From: 66-474 sp963771735
GTDB taxonomy: Bacteria; Pseudomonadota; Gammaproteobacteria; Xanthomonadales; Rhodanobacteraceae
Assembly (NCBI GenBank): GCA_963771735.1
Contig: CAVYUN010000002.1
Coordinates: forward strand, 248,001-312,000
Direction: 5' to 3'
Length of the DNA: 64,000 nt
The notes beneath the pieces are model-generated. The model did no database searches, had not been told where the DNA came from, and saw only the letters and a list, made by a program, of their open reading frames with translations. Made by a program: the position numbers and the translations under genes. Every line of letters starts with the position of its first letter. Position 1 is the first letter of the stretch. Below, one piece after another: positions 36,709-45,326 of this stretch.

Positions 36709-38889
36709 TCACAATGGATAACGGTACACGCCATTCACGACTTTCGTGTTGCGGATTCGCCGGATGACGTCGGCCAGATGTTTGCGGTGCTTCACCTCGA
36801 TCGCGAAGATCAGGGTGGCGGCCTGGATGCCGCGTTCAATGTACTTGACATCGTCGATGTTGGAATTCGCCTCCGCGATCGCGGCCGAGACCGTTGCCAG
36901 CACGCCAGGCCGGTTGACGACCTCGACGCGCAACTCCACGCGGTAGTCGCCTTGCACTTCGCTGTCCCAGCCGATCTGGACGCGGCGTTCGGGCTGTTTT
37001 GACAGTTCGACGACATTCGGGCATTCGACGCGATGGACGACGATGCCCTTGCCGGGCGAAAGATAACCCACGATGTCGTCGCCCGGCACCGGATGGCAGC
37101 AGTTGCCGAAGCTGAGGATGCCGCGCTCGGCGCCGCTGATGCGGATCTTTTCCGGACGATGCTGCGCGGTTCCGATGACCGATCCACCCAGCGCGATCAA
37201 TTTCTCCGCCACCGAATCCGGCATGCGGTTGCCCAATGCGATGTCGGAGAGCAGGTCTTCAAGCCGACGCAGGTTGTTGTCGGCAAGGTAACGGTCCAGC
37301 ACGTCCGGAGGAATCGCATCCAGGCTCGATCCACCGGCATCGAGAGCGGTTTCCAGCATGCGGTGCCCGAAATCGATCGCGTCCTCGTGCTGCAGGTGCT
37401 TGAGGTAGTGCCGGATCGCGGCGCGTGCCTTGCCGGTCACCGCAAAATCCAGCCACTGCGGATTGGGCGCGGCCGACGGCGCGGTGATCACTTCCACGGT
37501 CTGTCCCGATGCCGGCTGCGCGCGAAGTGACGCGAGTTTGCCGTCGATGCGCGCAGCCACCGCGTGCATGCCCACGTCGGTGTGCACCGCGAACGCAAAA
37601 TCCAGCGCGGTCGCGTTTCTGGGCAATGCCTGGATGTCGCCCGCGGGCGTGAACAGGTAGACCTCGTCGGGGAACAGATCGACCTTGACGTTCTCGATGA
37701 ATTCCAGCGACGACGGCGTCTCCGCCTGCGAATCGGCGAGGCCGGCCACCCATGCGCGCGCGCGGGCCTGGGCGCTGTTCGTGGGAGAAGCGTCCTGCTT
37801 GTAGGACCAGTGTGCGGCCACGCCCCGCTCGGCGACGGCGTCCATCTCCTCGGTGCGAATCTGGATCTCGATGGGTGCCCCGAACGGACCGAACAGCACG
37901 GTATGCAGCGACTGGTAGCCGTTGGCCTTGGGGATGGCGATGAAATCCTTGAAACGCCCCTCCACCGGCTTGAACAGCGAGTGCGCCGAACCCAACGCCT
38001 GATAACAATGCGCGACCGAGTCGGTCACCAGTCGAATTCCGTACACATCCATCAACTGATCGAAGGTCTTGTGCTCGCTCTTCATCTTCGACCAGATGCT
38101 GTAGGGCGACTTGATCCGGCTGATGATGCGCACGGGGATGCCGTCCGACGCCAGCCGTTCAGCCAGCCACATTTCGATCTTCTGCATCGACTCGCGGCGA
38201 TTGCCGAGGGTGCGCTGGATGCGAGAGGCAATGATCTTGTAGCGGTCCGGATACAGGCTGCGGAACCCGAGATCCTGCAACTCCGCCTTGACTGCATTCA
38301 TGCCCAGACGCGCCGCGATCGGCGCGTAGATTTCCAGTGTCTCGCGCGCGATGCGGCGGCGCGCATCCGGCACCATGGCCGACAGCGTGCGCATGTTGTG
38401 CAGGCGATCGGCCAGCTTGATCAGGATCACGCGGATGTCACGCGCCATCGCAAGCAACATCTTGCGGAAACTCTCGGCGTCGGCCTCCAGCCGGCTGGCG
38501 AAGTCGACGCGATCCAGCTTGGTGACGCCCTCGACCAGCTCGCCGACGACCGGGCCAAAGCTGGCTTCGAGCTGCACCCGGGTCATGCCGGTGTCTTCCA
38601 GCGTGTCGTGCAGGATCGCCGCGATGATGGTTTCGGCGTCGAGCCGCAAATCGGCCAGGATCATCGCCACCGCGACGGGGTGGGTGATGTAGGGTTCGCC
38701 GCTCCTGCGACGCTGGCTGGCATGGGCGTGCGCGCCGACCGCGTAGGCGCCGCGCACGCGCTCGACCTGGTCGGGCGCAAGGTAGCCCGCGAGCTGGGCA
38801 GCGAGCGCGTCGATGCCGGTGCCGTCGGCAGACTCCGCTGCCGGCCGCACCTTGGTGGCCGATTGCTTTTTCAACTTCCGCTTGCGCAT
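36709..38889 (-). CDS. spoT: bifunctional (p)ppGpp synthetase/hydrolase SpoT
   Basis: 726 residues. HD hydrolase domain with HPVAVAMILADLRLDAETIIAAILHDTLEDT intact (HD pair in ILHDTLED), synthetase domain with RIKSPYSIWSKMKSEHK and FDQLMDVYGIRLV, TGS domain (VYLFTPAGDIQALPRNATALDFAFAVH), a conserved Zn-like helical region with CCHPVPGDDIVGY, and a C-terminal ACT domain. Both catalytic domains look functional, so it should make and degrade the alarmone. It starts 139 bases after rpoZ on the same strand. Sequences longer than the two-reading above are given by position only: HD region about 65-105, synthetase about 245-330. Confidence 0.95.
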   Translation of the reverse strand: MRKRKLKKQSATKVRPAAESADGTGIDALAAQLAGYLAPDQVERVRGAYAVGAHAHASQRRRSGEPYITHPVAVAMILADLRLDAETIIAAILHDTLEDTGMTRVQLEASFGPVVGELVEGVTKLDRVDFASRLEADAESFRKMLLAMARDIRVILIKLADRLHNMRTLSAMVPDARRRIARETLEIYAPIAARLGMNAVKAELQDLGFRSLYPDRYKIIASRIQRTLGNRRESMQKIEMWLAERLASDGIPVRIISRIKSPYSIWSKMKSEHKTFDQLMDVYGIRLVTDSVAHCYQALGSAHSLFKPVEGRFKDFIAIPKANGYQSLHTVLFGPFGAPIEIQIRTEEMDAVAERGVAAHWSYKQDASPTNSAQARARAWVAGLADSQAETPSSLEFIENVKVDLFPDEVYLFTPAGDIQALPRNATALDFAFAVHTDVGMHAVAARIDGKLASLRAQPASGQTVEVITAPSAAPNPQWLDFAVTGKARAAIRHYLKHLQHEDAIDFGHRMLETALDAGGSSLDAIPPDVLDRYLADNNLRRLEDLLSDIALGNRMPDSVAEKLIALGGSVIGTAQHRPEKIRISGAERGILSFGNCCHPVPGDDIVGYLSPGKGIVVHRVECPNVVELSKQPERRVQIGWDSEVQGDYRVELRVEVVNRPGVLATVSAAIAEANSNIDDVKYIERGIQAATLIFAIEVKHRKHLADVIRRIRNTKVVNGVYRYPL

Positions 38890-39028
38890 GACGGCAAGCT
38901 AGACAGGCGCGGGGCGCGAGTCAATATCGCACGGGGCCGATACCCGCTGCGCGGACGTGTCCTGAGTGACGCATGTGCATCGGCGGCGCCCGGCCCACCT
39001 GGGGCTGCGCTCAGAAACTGCAGACGAA

Positions 39029-39322
39029 TCAGGCCTCGTCGAGGCCCTTGGTCATGTCTTCGTCGACCTCGGCGGCGGCCCATTCCAGGGCCTCGCGATC
39101 ACGCCGCTCACGTTCCACCCTGTCGATTTCGTCGATGGTCGGCATGTCGACGGTGCGATCGGCGATTTCGCGCAGGGCCAGCACGGTCGGCTTGTCGTTC
39201 TCCGGGTTGATGGTCGGCTCGACGCCGTTCTCGAGCTGGCGCGCGCGGCGGGTCGCCATCAGGACGAGTTCGAAACGATTGTCGACCACCTGCAGGCAGT
39301 CTTCCACGGTGATGCGTGCCAT
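39029..39322 (-). CDS. rpoZ: DNA-directed RNA polymerase omega subunit
   Basis: 97 residues. MARITVEDCLQVVDNRFELV and the following ATRRARQLENG segment are the omega signature; the C-terminal part (VDEDMTKGLDE) is acidic and variable. It helps assemble beta-prime into RNA polymerase and forms one ppGpp site, which fits its usual position next to spoT. It is normally preceded by gmk; here the Mla genes come between (see findings). The 203-base region upstream to mlaA must hold divergent promoters, though I see only weak TACAAT near 39478. Confidence 0.96.
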   Translation of the reverse strand: MARITVEDCLQVVDNRFELVLMATRRARQLENGVEPTINPENDKPTVLALREIADRTVDMPTIDEIDRVERERRDREALEWAAAEVDEDMTKGLDEA

Positions 39323-39525
39323 GTGCGTTTCCGTTTAATGTCGCAAACTTCCGAATTGTACCAGCACCTCGTCGATTGTCGACCGGATCGCCGACTGTGC
39401 CGATCATGTCCGGGGCCTGCCTGAACCGGGCCCATCGTTGTCCCGCACGTCCAAAGCAATCCAACAGCCACAGCCCGTACAATTACGACCTTGTATCCCG
39501 GCGCAAACGACCACATCCATCGGCC

Positions 39526-40482
39526 ATGTCCCGATCTTCTGGTTCACGCATGGCGCGAGGCGCCCTCGTCGCCGGCCTGACGGCTGCCCTGGCTGCCTGC
39601 GCGGTCGCACCGCCGCGCACGGACGATCCGCTGCAGCACTTCAACCGCAAGGTCTACAAGTTCAACGCGTTCGCCGACAAGGTGGCGATCCGCCCGGTAG
39701 CCAAGGCTTACGTCAAGGTAACGGGGCCGAAGGAACGCGTGTTGATCAGCAATTTCTTCGCCAACCTGCGCGAGCCGGTCACGATCGTCAACGAGGTGCT
39801 GCAGGGTCGACCGGTACCGGCCTTGCAATCGACCGGACGGTTCCTCATCAATACCACCGTCGGGTTTCTCGGGTTCTTCGATCCGGCCAGCGACATGAAA
39901 CTGCCGGCGCATCCGACCGATTTCGGGGTGACGTTGGCGCACTGGGGGCTACCCGAGGGTCCCTACCTCGTGCTTCCATTCATCGGCCCGACGACCCTGC
40001 GCGACGTCTGGCGGCTGCCGGTGGACAGCTATTTCGATCCCATGGGCTGGTACGCGCGCGACCACCATTTCGAGTGGCACGCCCAGTACCTGCCTTCCGT
40101 GTTCTATCTCGTGACCCTGCGCGCCAGTGCGTTGCCGCTCGATTCGACGCTGGATTCGTCCTACGATCCCTACGCATTCGTACGCGATGCATACCGCCAA
40201 CACCGGCTGTACCAGATCTACTACGGCAATCCGCCGATGTCGGCGATCGAGGAATTGCAGGGCAGCAGCCCGAGCGAAGAGGGCGATCAGGACATCGACC
40301 AATTGTTGCAGCAACAGCACGCGTACGAGAAATCGCACGGCATCAACGAGGGCGCCGCGCCCGCCTCGTCCGCTTCGACACCGGCTTCCGCGGCCACTGC
40401 GGCCTTGCCCTCGTCAGCCGCTTCCACACAACCCGCGCCCGCATCCAGCATCAATCCCACGCCGGCCAGCTCGGGCGCCTGA
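39526..40482 (+). CDS. mlaA: outer-membrane lipoprotein MlaA (VacJ)
   Basis: 318 residues from ATG 39526. Lipoprotein signal with lipobox LAAC (Cys near 25), then the VacJ domain: DDPLQHFNRKVYKFN, NFFANLREPVTIVNEVLQG, FLINTTVGFLGFFD and LPEGPYLVLPFIGPTTLRD. The C-terminal 60 residues are Ala/Ser/Pro/Thr-rich and probably disordered. MlaA sits in the outer membrane with OmpC/F-type porins and removes mislocalised phospholipid from the outer leaflet, handing it to MlaC. It is separate from and convergent with the mlaFEDCB genes, ending seven bases from the mlaB stop. Confidence 0.96.
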   Translation: MSRSSGSRMARGALVAGLTAALAACAVAPPRTDDPLQHFNRKVYKFNAFADKVAIRPVAKAYVKVTGPKERVLISNFFANLREPVTIVNEVLQGRPVPALQSTGRFLINTTVGFLGFFDPASDMKLPAHPTDFGVTLAHWGLPEGPYLVLPFIGPTTLRDVWRLPVDSYFDPMGWYARDHHFEWHAQYLPSVFYLVTLRASALPLDSTLDSSYDPYAFVRDAYRQHRLYQIYYGNPPMSAIEELQGSSPSEEGDQDIDQLLQQQHAYEKSHGINEGAAPASSASTPASAATAALPSSAASTQPAPASSINPTPASSGA

Positions 40483-40488
40483 TTTCCG

Positions 40489-40812
40489 TCAGCTGGTCGC
40501 GCCGGGCGGACCAAGCAGATTCGTGACATCGCACACGTCGGCCAGGGAACGCAGTCCCTCCGGCCAGTGCACCACGGCCAACCGCCTGCCCGCGCGACTG
40601 ACCGCAGCGGCCAGCGCCAGCACACATGCCAGCCCCGCGCTGTCCGCCCGTGTAAGCCCGCCCAGATCAAGCCGCGTCTGCGTACCCGCCGCCAGCGCGC
40701 GTCCGCCTTCCGCGAATGCGCGGGCCGCGGTGGCGAAAGTCAGCGCCCCGGCAAACGCGAGCGTGTCCCGATCGGGCTGCGCAAGTTTCAGCGGGTCGCC
40801 GGATTCACTCAC
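40489..40812 (-). CDS. mlaB: STAS domain protein MlaB
   Basis: 107 residues, a single STAS domain: LDLGGLTRADSAGLACVLALAAAVSRAGRRLAVVHWP at about 48-84, with the family's DSAGL loop (conserved Ser/Thr region). By family knowledge it binds the MlaF ATPase and is needed for its stability. It starts 12 bases after the mlaC stop and ends convergent to mlaA. Short STAS proteins are easily misassigned, but the operon position settles it. Confidence 0.9.
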   Translation of the reverse strand: MSESGDPLKLAQPDRDTLAFAGALTFATAARAFAEGGRALAAGTQTRLDLGGLTRADSAGLACVLALAAAVSRAGRRLAVVHWPEGLRSLADVCDVTNLLGPPGATS

Positions 40813-40824
40813 TGCGCATCCCCC

Positions 40825-41475
40825 TCAGTGGCCGCCGGCCTGATGCTTCATCTGGTCGATCGCACCGGCGCCTTCGGTCTGCAGGCGCTTGATCAGACCC
40901 TCGATGCCTTCCTTCTGTATCTCGGCATCCACCTGGTTGCGGTAATTGGTGATGTAGGAAATGCCCTCGATGATCACGTCGTAGGCTTTCCACTCGCCGG
41001 ACGCCGTCTTGCGGAACGCGTAATCCACCGACAGGTTCTTGCCGCTGTCGAGCAACACCTGTGTCCGCACGATCGTGCGCCGCTGGTCCAGCGGACCCTG
41101 CGCGGGCAATACCTTCACCGATCCGCGCGTGTAGGCGACCAGACCCTCGGCATAACGCCGGGTCAAGGCGTTGTAGAACGCGCGTGCGAACGCAACACGT
41201 TGTGCCGGCGTGGCTTCGCGCGCGTGCCGCCCCAGCACCAACAACGAGGCATAGTCCATGTCGAAATGCGGCAGCACGATGCCGTCGATGATCTTGATCA
41301 CTTTATCGGGGTCCTGGCGCAGTTCCGCCTGGCGCCCCTGGATCGCATTGCCGAGTTGATCGGCGATCGACTGCACGATCTGTTGCGGCGCCTGTTCGCC
41401 AGCTGCAAAAGCGGGCGCGGCGAATGCCGCCAGCAGGCACATCGCTGCGAACAGGAACGTCGAACGTTTCAGCAT
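40825..41475 (-). CDS. mlaC: periplasmic phospholipid-binding protein MlaC
   Basis: 216 residues from ATG 41475. A signal peptide (FLFAAMCLLAAFAAPAFA) is followed by the MlaC/Ttg2D fold: KVIKIIDGIVLPHFDMDYASLLVLG, ARAFYNALTRRYAEGLVAY, and the C-terminal VIIEGISYITNYRNQVDAEIQKEGIEGLIKRL. It shuttles phospholipid between MlaA and MlaFEDB. It lies 46 bases after mlaD and begins the two-gene mlaCB tail. The gene is normal in length. Confidence 0.95.
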   Translation of the reverse strand: MLKRSTFLFAAMCLLAAFAAPAFAAGEQAPQQIVQSIADQLGNAIQGRQAELRQDPDKVIKIIDGIVLPHFDMDYASLLVLGRHAREATPAQRVAFARAFYNALTRRYAEGLVAYTRGSVKVLPAQGPLDQRRTIVRTQVLLDSGKNLSVDYAFRKTASGEWKAYDVIIEGISYITNYRNQVDAEIQKEGIEGLIKRLQTEGAGAIDQMKHQAGGH

Positions 41476-41521
41476 GAACTTCTCCTTACGCACCGCAACG
41501 GCGTCGCGGGGCAAAACATGT

Positions 41522-42040
41522 TCAGGGTTTGCCCGATGCCGGCGGTGCACTGGCCGCGGGTACCGAATCGGAACCACTGGATTTCGGGCCGCCGTTGACC
41601 AGGAACTTGCCGATCAGGTTTTCGATGCTCATGGCCGACTGGGTCAGGACCATCTCGTCGCCGTTTTTCAGGAACGTCGGCGACCCGCCGGGCTCGATGC
41701 CAACGTACTGGTCGCCCAGTAAACCGCTGGTGAATATCGCCGCCGAGGAATCGTCGGGAATGTCGTTGTATTGCTTGTCGATCGACATCACCACCAGCGC
41801 ATCCATCCGCTGCGGCTCCAACGTTATCGATTGCACGTCGCCGATGCGGACGCCCGCGATCTTCACTGGCGCGCGCTCCTTCAGCTGGCCGATGTTCTGG
41901 AAGCGCGCCTTGAGCAGATAGCTGTTGCCGCTGTGGATGTTGGCCACCGACGTGGTCTGGGTGGCGAGATAGGCCAATGCGGCGAAGCCAAGCAGGATGA
42001 ACAATCCTGTTCCGATGGCATAGGAAGGACGTGGATTCAT
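41522..42040 (-). CDS. mlaD: MCE-domain protein MlaD
   Basis: 172 residues. One helix (about 8-27, IGTGLFILLGFAALAYLA), then a single MCE domain with NIGQLKERAPVKIAGVRIGDV and SGLLGDQYVGIEPGG. The C-terminal tail after the domain is Ser/Pro/Ala-rich. Six copies form a periplasmic ring on the MlaFE complex through which phospholipid passes. It starts 63 bases after mlaE. Confidence 0.96.
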   Translation of the reverse strand: MNPRPSYAIGTGLFILLGFAALAYLATQTTSVANIHSGNSYLLKARFQNIGQLKERAPVKIAGVRIGDVQSITLEPQRMDALVVMSIDKQYNDIPDDSSAAIFTSGLLGDQYVGIEPGGSPTFLKNGDEMVLTQSAMSIENLIGKFLVNGGPKSSGSDSVPAASAPPASGKP

Positions 42041-42103
42041 CTCAAATCACCCAAGAGGCAGGTCATGAATGGCCTGCATTGCCGGAAAGACGACCGTTGC
42101 ATG

Positions 42104-42871
42104 TCATGTCATGAACGCCGTCATCACGAAATCGGTCGCGAGGATCACGATCGAGGAAAACACCACGGTACGGGTGGTCGAATACGCCACGCCCTCGCTG
42201 GTAGGCGGTGCGGTGTACCCCTGGAACACCGCGATCAGGCTGACCACGCCACCGAACACGATGCTCTTGTACAGACCATCGAGGATGTCCTTGTGCAGCG
42301 ACACCGTCGCGGTCATGTTGCCCCAGAAGGTACCATTGTCGAGGCCGAGCCAGGTCACGCCGATCAGGTGGCCGCCGAATATGCCCATCGCATTGAACAC
42401 GCAGGCCAGCAACGGCATCGCGATCAGGCCGGCGAGAAAACGCGGCGAAGCGACGTAGGCCAGCGGATCGACCGCCATCATCGACATCGCATCCAGTTGG
42501 TCGGTCGCGCGCATCAACCCGATTTCCGCGGTTACCGCGGTGCCCGCGCGGCCCGCCACCAGCAGCGCCGTCATCACCGGTCCGAGTTCGCGGAACAGGC
42601 TCAGTGCCACGACCGTGCCAAGCGCAGCGGTCCCCCCGAAAATCGAGAGCGTGTAGTAAAGCTGCAGCGCCAGCACCATGCCCACGAACAAGCCGCAGGT
42701 CATCACGATCACCAGGCTCATCGCACCCACGAACCAGACCTGCCGGGCGAGTTCGCGCCAGTAGCGCAGGCTCTTCGGCACGGCGCCCAGCACCGCCACG
42801 AAAAACAGCCCGCACTCGCCGACCGAGGCGATGCCTTGCAACAACCAATGGCGACGGATGTTGGCGTTCAC
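42104..42871 (-). CDS. mlaE: phospholipid ABC transporter permease MlaE
   Basis: 255 residues with about six hydrophobic segments; the permease signature is FRELGPVMTALLVAGRAGTAVTAEIGLMRATDQLDAM at about 92-128, and the C-terminal helix pair ends in VFSSIVILATDFVMTAF. It is the inner-membrane permease of the Mla lipid pathway. The start ATG overlaps the mlaF stop (ATGA), so expression is coupled. Confidence 0.97.
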   Translation of the reverse strand: MNANIRRHWLLQGIASVGECGLFFVAVLGAVPKSLRYWRELARQVWFVGAMSLVIVMTCGLFVGMVLALQLYYTLSIFGGTAALGTVVALSLFRELGPVMTALLVAGRAGTAVTAEIGLMRATDQLDAMSMMAVDPLAYVASPRFLAGLIAMPLLACVFNAMGIFGGHLIGVTWLGLDNGTFWGNMTATVSLHKDILDGLYKSIVFGGVVSLIAVFQGYTAPPTSEGVAYSTTRTVVFSSIVILATDFVMTAFMT

Positions 42872-43701
42872 GAATCACGCCCCGCAAGTCCGAGCTCGGT
42901 CGCATAGTCCGGGGCGGGGTAGTGGAACGGCACCGGGCCGTCGGCCTCGCCGCCGAAGAACTGCCGCGTCCACGGCGAATCCCGGTTCTCCAGTTCGTCC
43001 GGCGCACCCTGCGCCACCAGTTTGCCGTTGGCGATCAGGTACACGCGATCGGCGATGCGCCGGATCGCGGCGAATTCATGCGCAACCAGAATCGAGGTGA
43101 TCCCGAGCGTCTTGTTGAGCGTGCGGATCAGGCGCAGCACCTGGTTGAGCGCGATCGGATCCAGCCCCACGAAGGGTTCGTCATACAGGATCAGCATCGG
43201 GTCGAACACGATCGCGCGCGCCAGCGCGACACGGCGCGCCATGCCGCCGGACAGTTCGCTGGGCATCAAGCCCGCCGCACCACGCAAACCCACCGCCTGC
43301 AACTTGGTCAGCACGATGTCGCGCAGCAATTCCTCCGGCAGCCTGGCGTGCTGGCGCAGCGGAAATGCGACGTTCTCGAACACATTGAAATCGGTCAGCA
43401 GTGCCGAGTTCTGGAACAGGAACCCGATTCGTTCGCGCAAGCCGAACAGCGCGCGTCGAGACAGGCGCGCGACATCCTCGCCGTCCACGAGCACGCTGCC
43501 GGCATCGGGACGCAACTGTCCGGTCATATGCCTCAGCAGCGTTGTCTTGCCGGTGCCGGACGGCCCCATGATCGCGGTGACACTGCCACGCGGCACCTCC
43601 AGGTCAAGCCCGTCGAATATGGTTTTCCCACCGATGCGCGTGCGCAGGCCGCGCACCTGTACCAATGCATCGGCCGAAGATTCGGGCTGGGCGAGGTTCA
43701 T
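42868..43701 (-). CDS. mlaF: phospholipid ABC transporter ATP-binding protein MlaF
   Basis: 277 residues. Walker A GPSGTGKTT, signature LSGGMARRVALARAI, Walker B LILYDEPFVGLDP and H-loop VAHEF are intact; the GGMARR form is characteristic of the MlaF/Ttg2A subfamily rather than of other ABC ATPases. The first gene of the mlaFEDCB operon. A 68-base spacer follows to the gmk stop. It drives lipid transfer by the MlaFEDB complex. Confidence 0.97.
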   Translation of the reverse strand: MNLAQPESSADALVQVRGLRTRIGGKTIFDGLDLEVPRGSVTAIMGPSGTGKTTLLRHMTGQLRPDAGSVLVDGEDVARLSRRALFGLRERIGFLFQNSALLTDFNVFENVAFPLRQHARLPEELLRDIVLTKLQAVGLRGAAGLMPSELSGGMARRVALARAIVFDPMLILYDEPFVGLDPIALNQVLRLIRTLNKTLGITSILVAHEFAAIRRIADRVYLIANGKLVAQGAPDELENRDSPWTRQFFGGEADGPVPFHYPAPDYATELGLAGRDS

Positions 43702-43769
43702 GGCGAAATGGGGATAACCGAACTTGCAAGTTCACTAGGGTAGCGGAGCGTCGTTGCAACGCCTAGACA

Positions 43770-44400
43770 TCAAGCCAGCAACAGCCCGATCAACGCCGCG
43801 TGGCGCGCCTCGCCGGGCAGCCGCTGTCCCGCGCGCGCCGCGTGCACGATCGCCTGCAACCCGGCGACCGCATCTTCGAACTTGTCGTTGACCACGATGC
43901 AATCGAATTCATGTGCATGCGCGATTTCCTCGCGCGAGGCCGCCAGCCGCTTCTCGATGGTCGCTTCACTGTCGGTGGCGCGCGCCCGCAGGCGGCGTTC
44001 CAGTTCTGCACGCGAGGGCGGCAGGATGAATATCGACACGCATTCCGGCATCGCGCGCCGCACCTGTTCGGCGCCCTGCCAATCGATTTCCAGCAAAACG
44101 TCGCGGCCGGATTGCAGGATGGGTTCGACCGCGTCGCGCGAAGTGCCGTAGTAATTGCCGAACACGTCGGCGTGTTCGAGAAAGGCGCCTTGCGCGACCA
44201 TCCGCTCGAAGCGTCGCGCGATCGACGAAGTGGTAGTGCACGCCGTCGATGTCGCCGGGACGCGGCGCGCGCGTGGTGTGCGAAATCGACAATGCCATGT
44301 CGGGTTCGCGCGCCAGCAGCGCGTTCACGAGCGTGGACTTGCCGGCGCCGGAAGGCGCGGCGACGATGAACAGCCTTCCGGGTGCAGGTGTGCCGGTCAT
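43770..44400 (-). pseudogene. gmk: guanylate kinase, interrupted by a one-base frameshift
   Basis: The coding region covers 631 bases (210 codons plus one base), the right size for Gmk (207 in E. coli). The N-terminal part, from ATG 44400, has the P-loop APSGAGKST and SHTTRAPRPGDIDGVHYHF, the guanylate-kinase signature. After HYHFVDRAT the frame changes: the expected F-E-R-M-V-A-Q-G continues in the +1 frame, which then encodes FLEHADVFGNYYGTS and the rest of the kinase to 43770. A single extra base near 44211 (in ACGCTTCGAG on the minus strand) explains the break. Gmk is essential in most bacteria, so a sequencing or assembly error is as likely as a true mutation. The ATG overlaps the yicC stop. 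Confidence 0.85.
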
Positions 44401-45257
44401 TCCAGGTTCTGCACCTGTTCGCGCATCTGCTCGATCAGCACCTTCAGGTCCACCGCGGCGCGGGTGGCACGCTGGTCGACCGACTTCGACGCCAGCGTAT
44501 TGGCCTCGCGGTTGAATTCCTGCATCAGGAAATCCAGCCGCCTTCCGACCGGTTCGTCCAGTGCCAGGATCCGGCGCGCCTCGGCAACGTGGGTAGCCAG
44601 GCGATCGAGCTCCTCGTCGACGTCGATGCGCGACAGTTGCAGTACCAGTTCCTGCTCAAGACGACCGGGCTCGGCATCCCGCGCCAACTCGGCAAGCCGC
44701 GATTCCAGCTTGGCCCGCAGCGCCTTGCGGATATCGGGCAGCAGCGCGCGTACCTCGGACACGATGCGCTCGATGCCGTCCAGCCGTTCGCGCAGCGCGG
44801 TGGCAAGTTTCTCGCCCTCGCGTTCACGCCCGGCGACGAATTCGTCGAGCGTGCGGTCAAGCAAGTCCAGCGCGGCCTGGACCAGCCCGGCCTGATCGAG
44901 CTCGGGCTTCACCAGCAGGCCCGGCCATTCCAGCAAACCCGCGAAATCGGTCGCGAGTTGCGGAAAGCTCGACTTGAGCGCATCCGCAAGCACCGCGAGT
45001 TGCGTGGCCGTGCGTTCGTCCAGCAACAAATCGCTGGCCGCGGCAGGCGGACGATAACGCAACGTGGCATCGACCTTGCCGCGCGCCAGACGCCCCGCGA
45101 TGCGTTCGCGCAGTTGCGGTTCCAGCGTGCGCAACTCATCCGGCAGGCGCACGCCGGTTTCGAGGAAACGCGAATTCACCGCGCGTACTTCGCAAGCCAG
45201 CCAACCTTCTTGCGTGGTGGCCTCGGTATTGGCGTAGGCGGTCATGCTGCGGATCAT
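44397..45257 (-). CDS. yicC: YicC family endoribonuclease
   Basis: 286 residues from ATG 45257, giving the conserved MIRSMTAYAN start. Family motifs: VRAVNSRFLE, the LRERIAGRLARGKVD segment, and the C-terminal RRLDFLMQEFNREANTLASKS, with the acidic/His residues of the DUF1732 domain. YicC proteins are RNases affecting sRNA turnover and stress. Upstream of gmk, as in most gammaproteobacteria; divergent from rph over a 69-base gap, which holds TGATAAACT, a possible -10. Confidence 0.94.
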   Translation of the reverse strand: MIRSMTAYANTEATTQEGWLACEVRAVNSRFLETGVRLPDELRTLEPQLRERIAGRLARGKVDATLRYRPPAAASDLLLDERTATQLAVLADALKSSFPQLATDFAGLLEWPGLLVKPELDQAGLVQAALDLLDRTLDEFVAGREREGEKLATALRERLDGIERIVSEVRALLPDIRKALRAKLESRLAELARDAEPGRLEQELVLQLSRIDVDEELDRLATHVAEARRILALDEPVGRRLDFLMQEFNREANTLASKSVDQRATRAAVDLKVLIEQMREQVQNLE

Positions 45258-45326
45258 GCGAGGCGTTCCCGGTCGGCGCGACAAACCGCGATGATAAACT
45301 GTCACGCCTTGTACGGACATTTTCCG

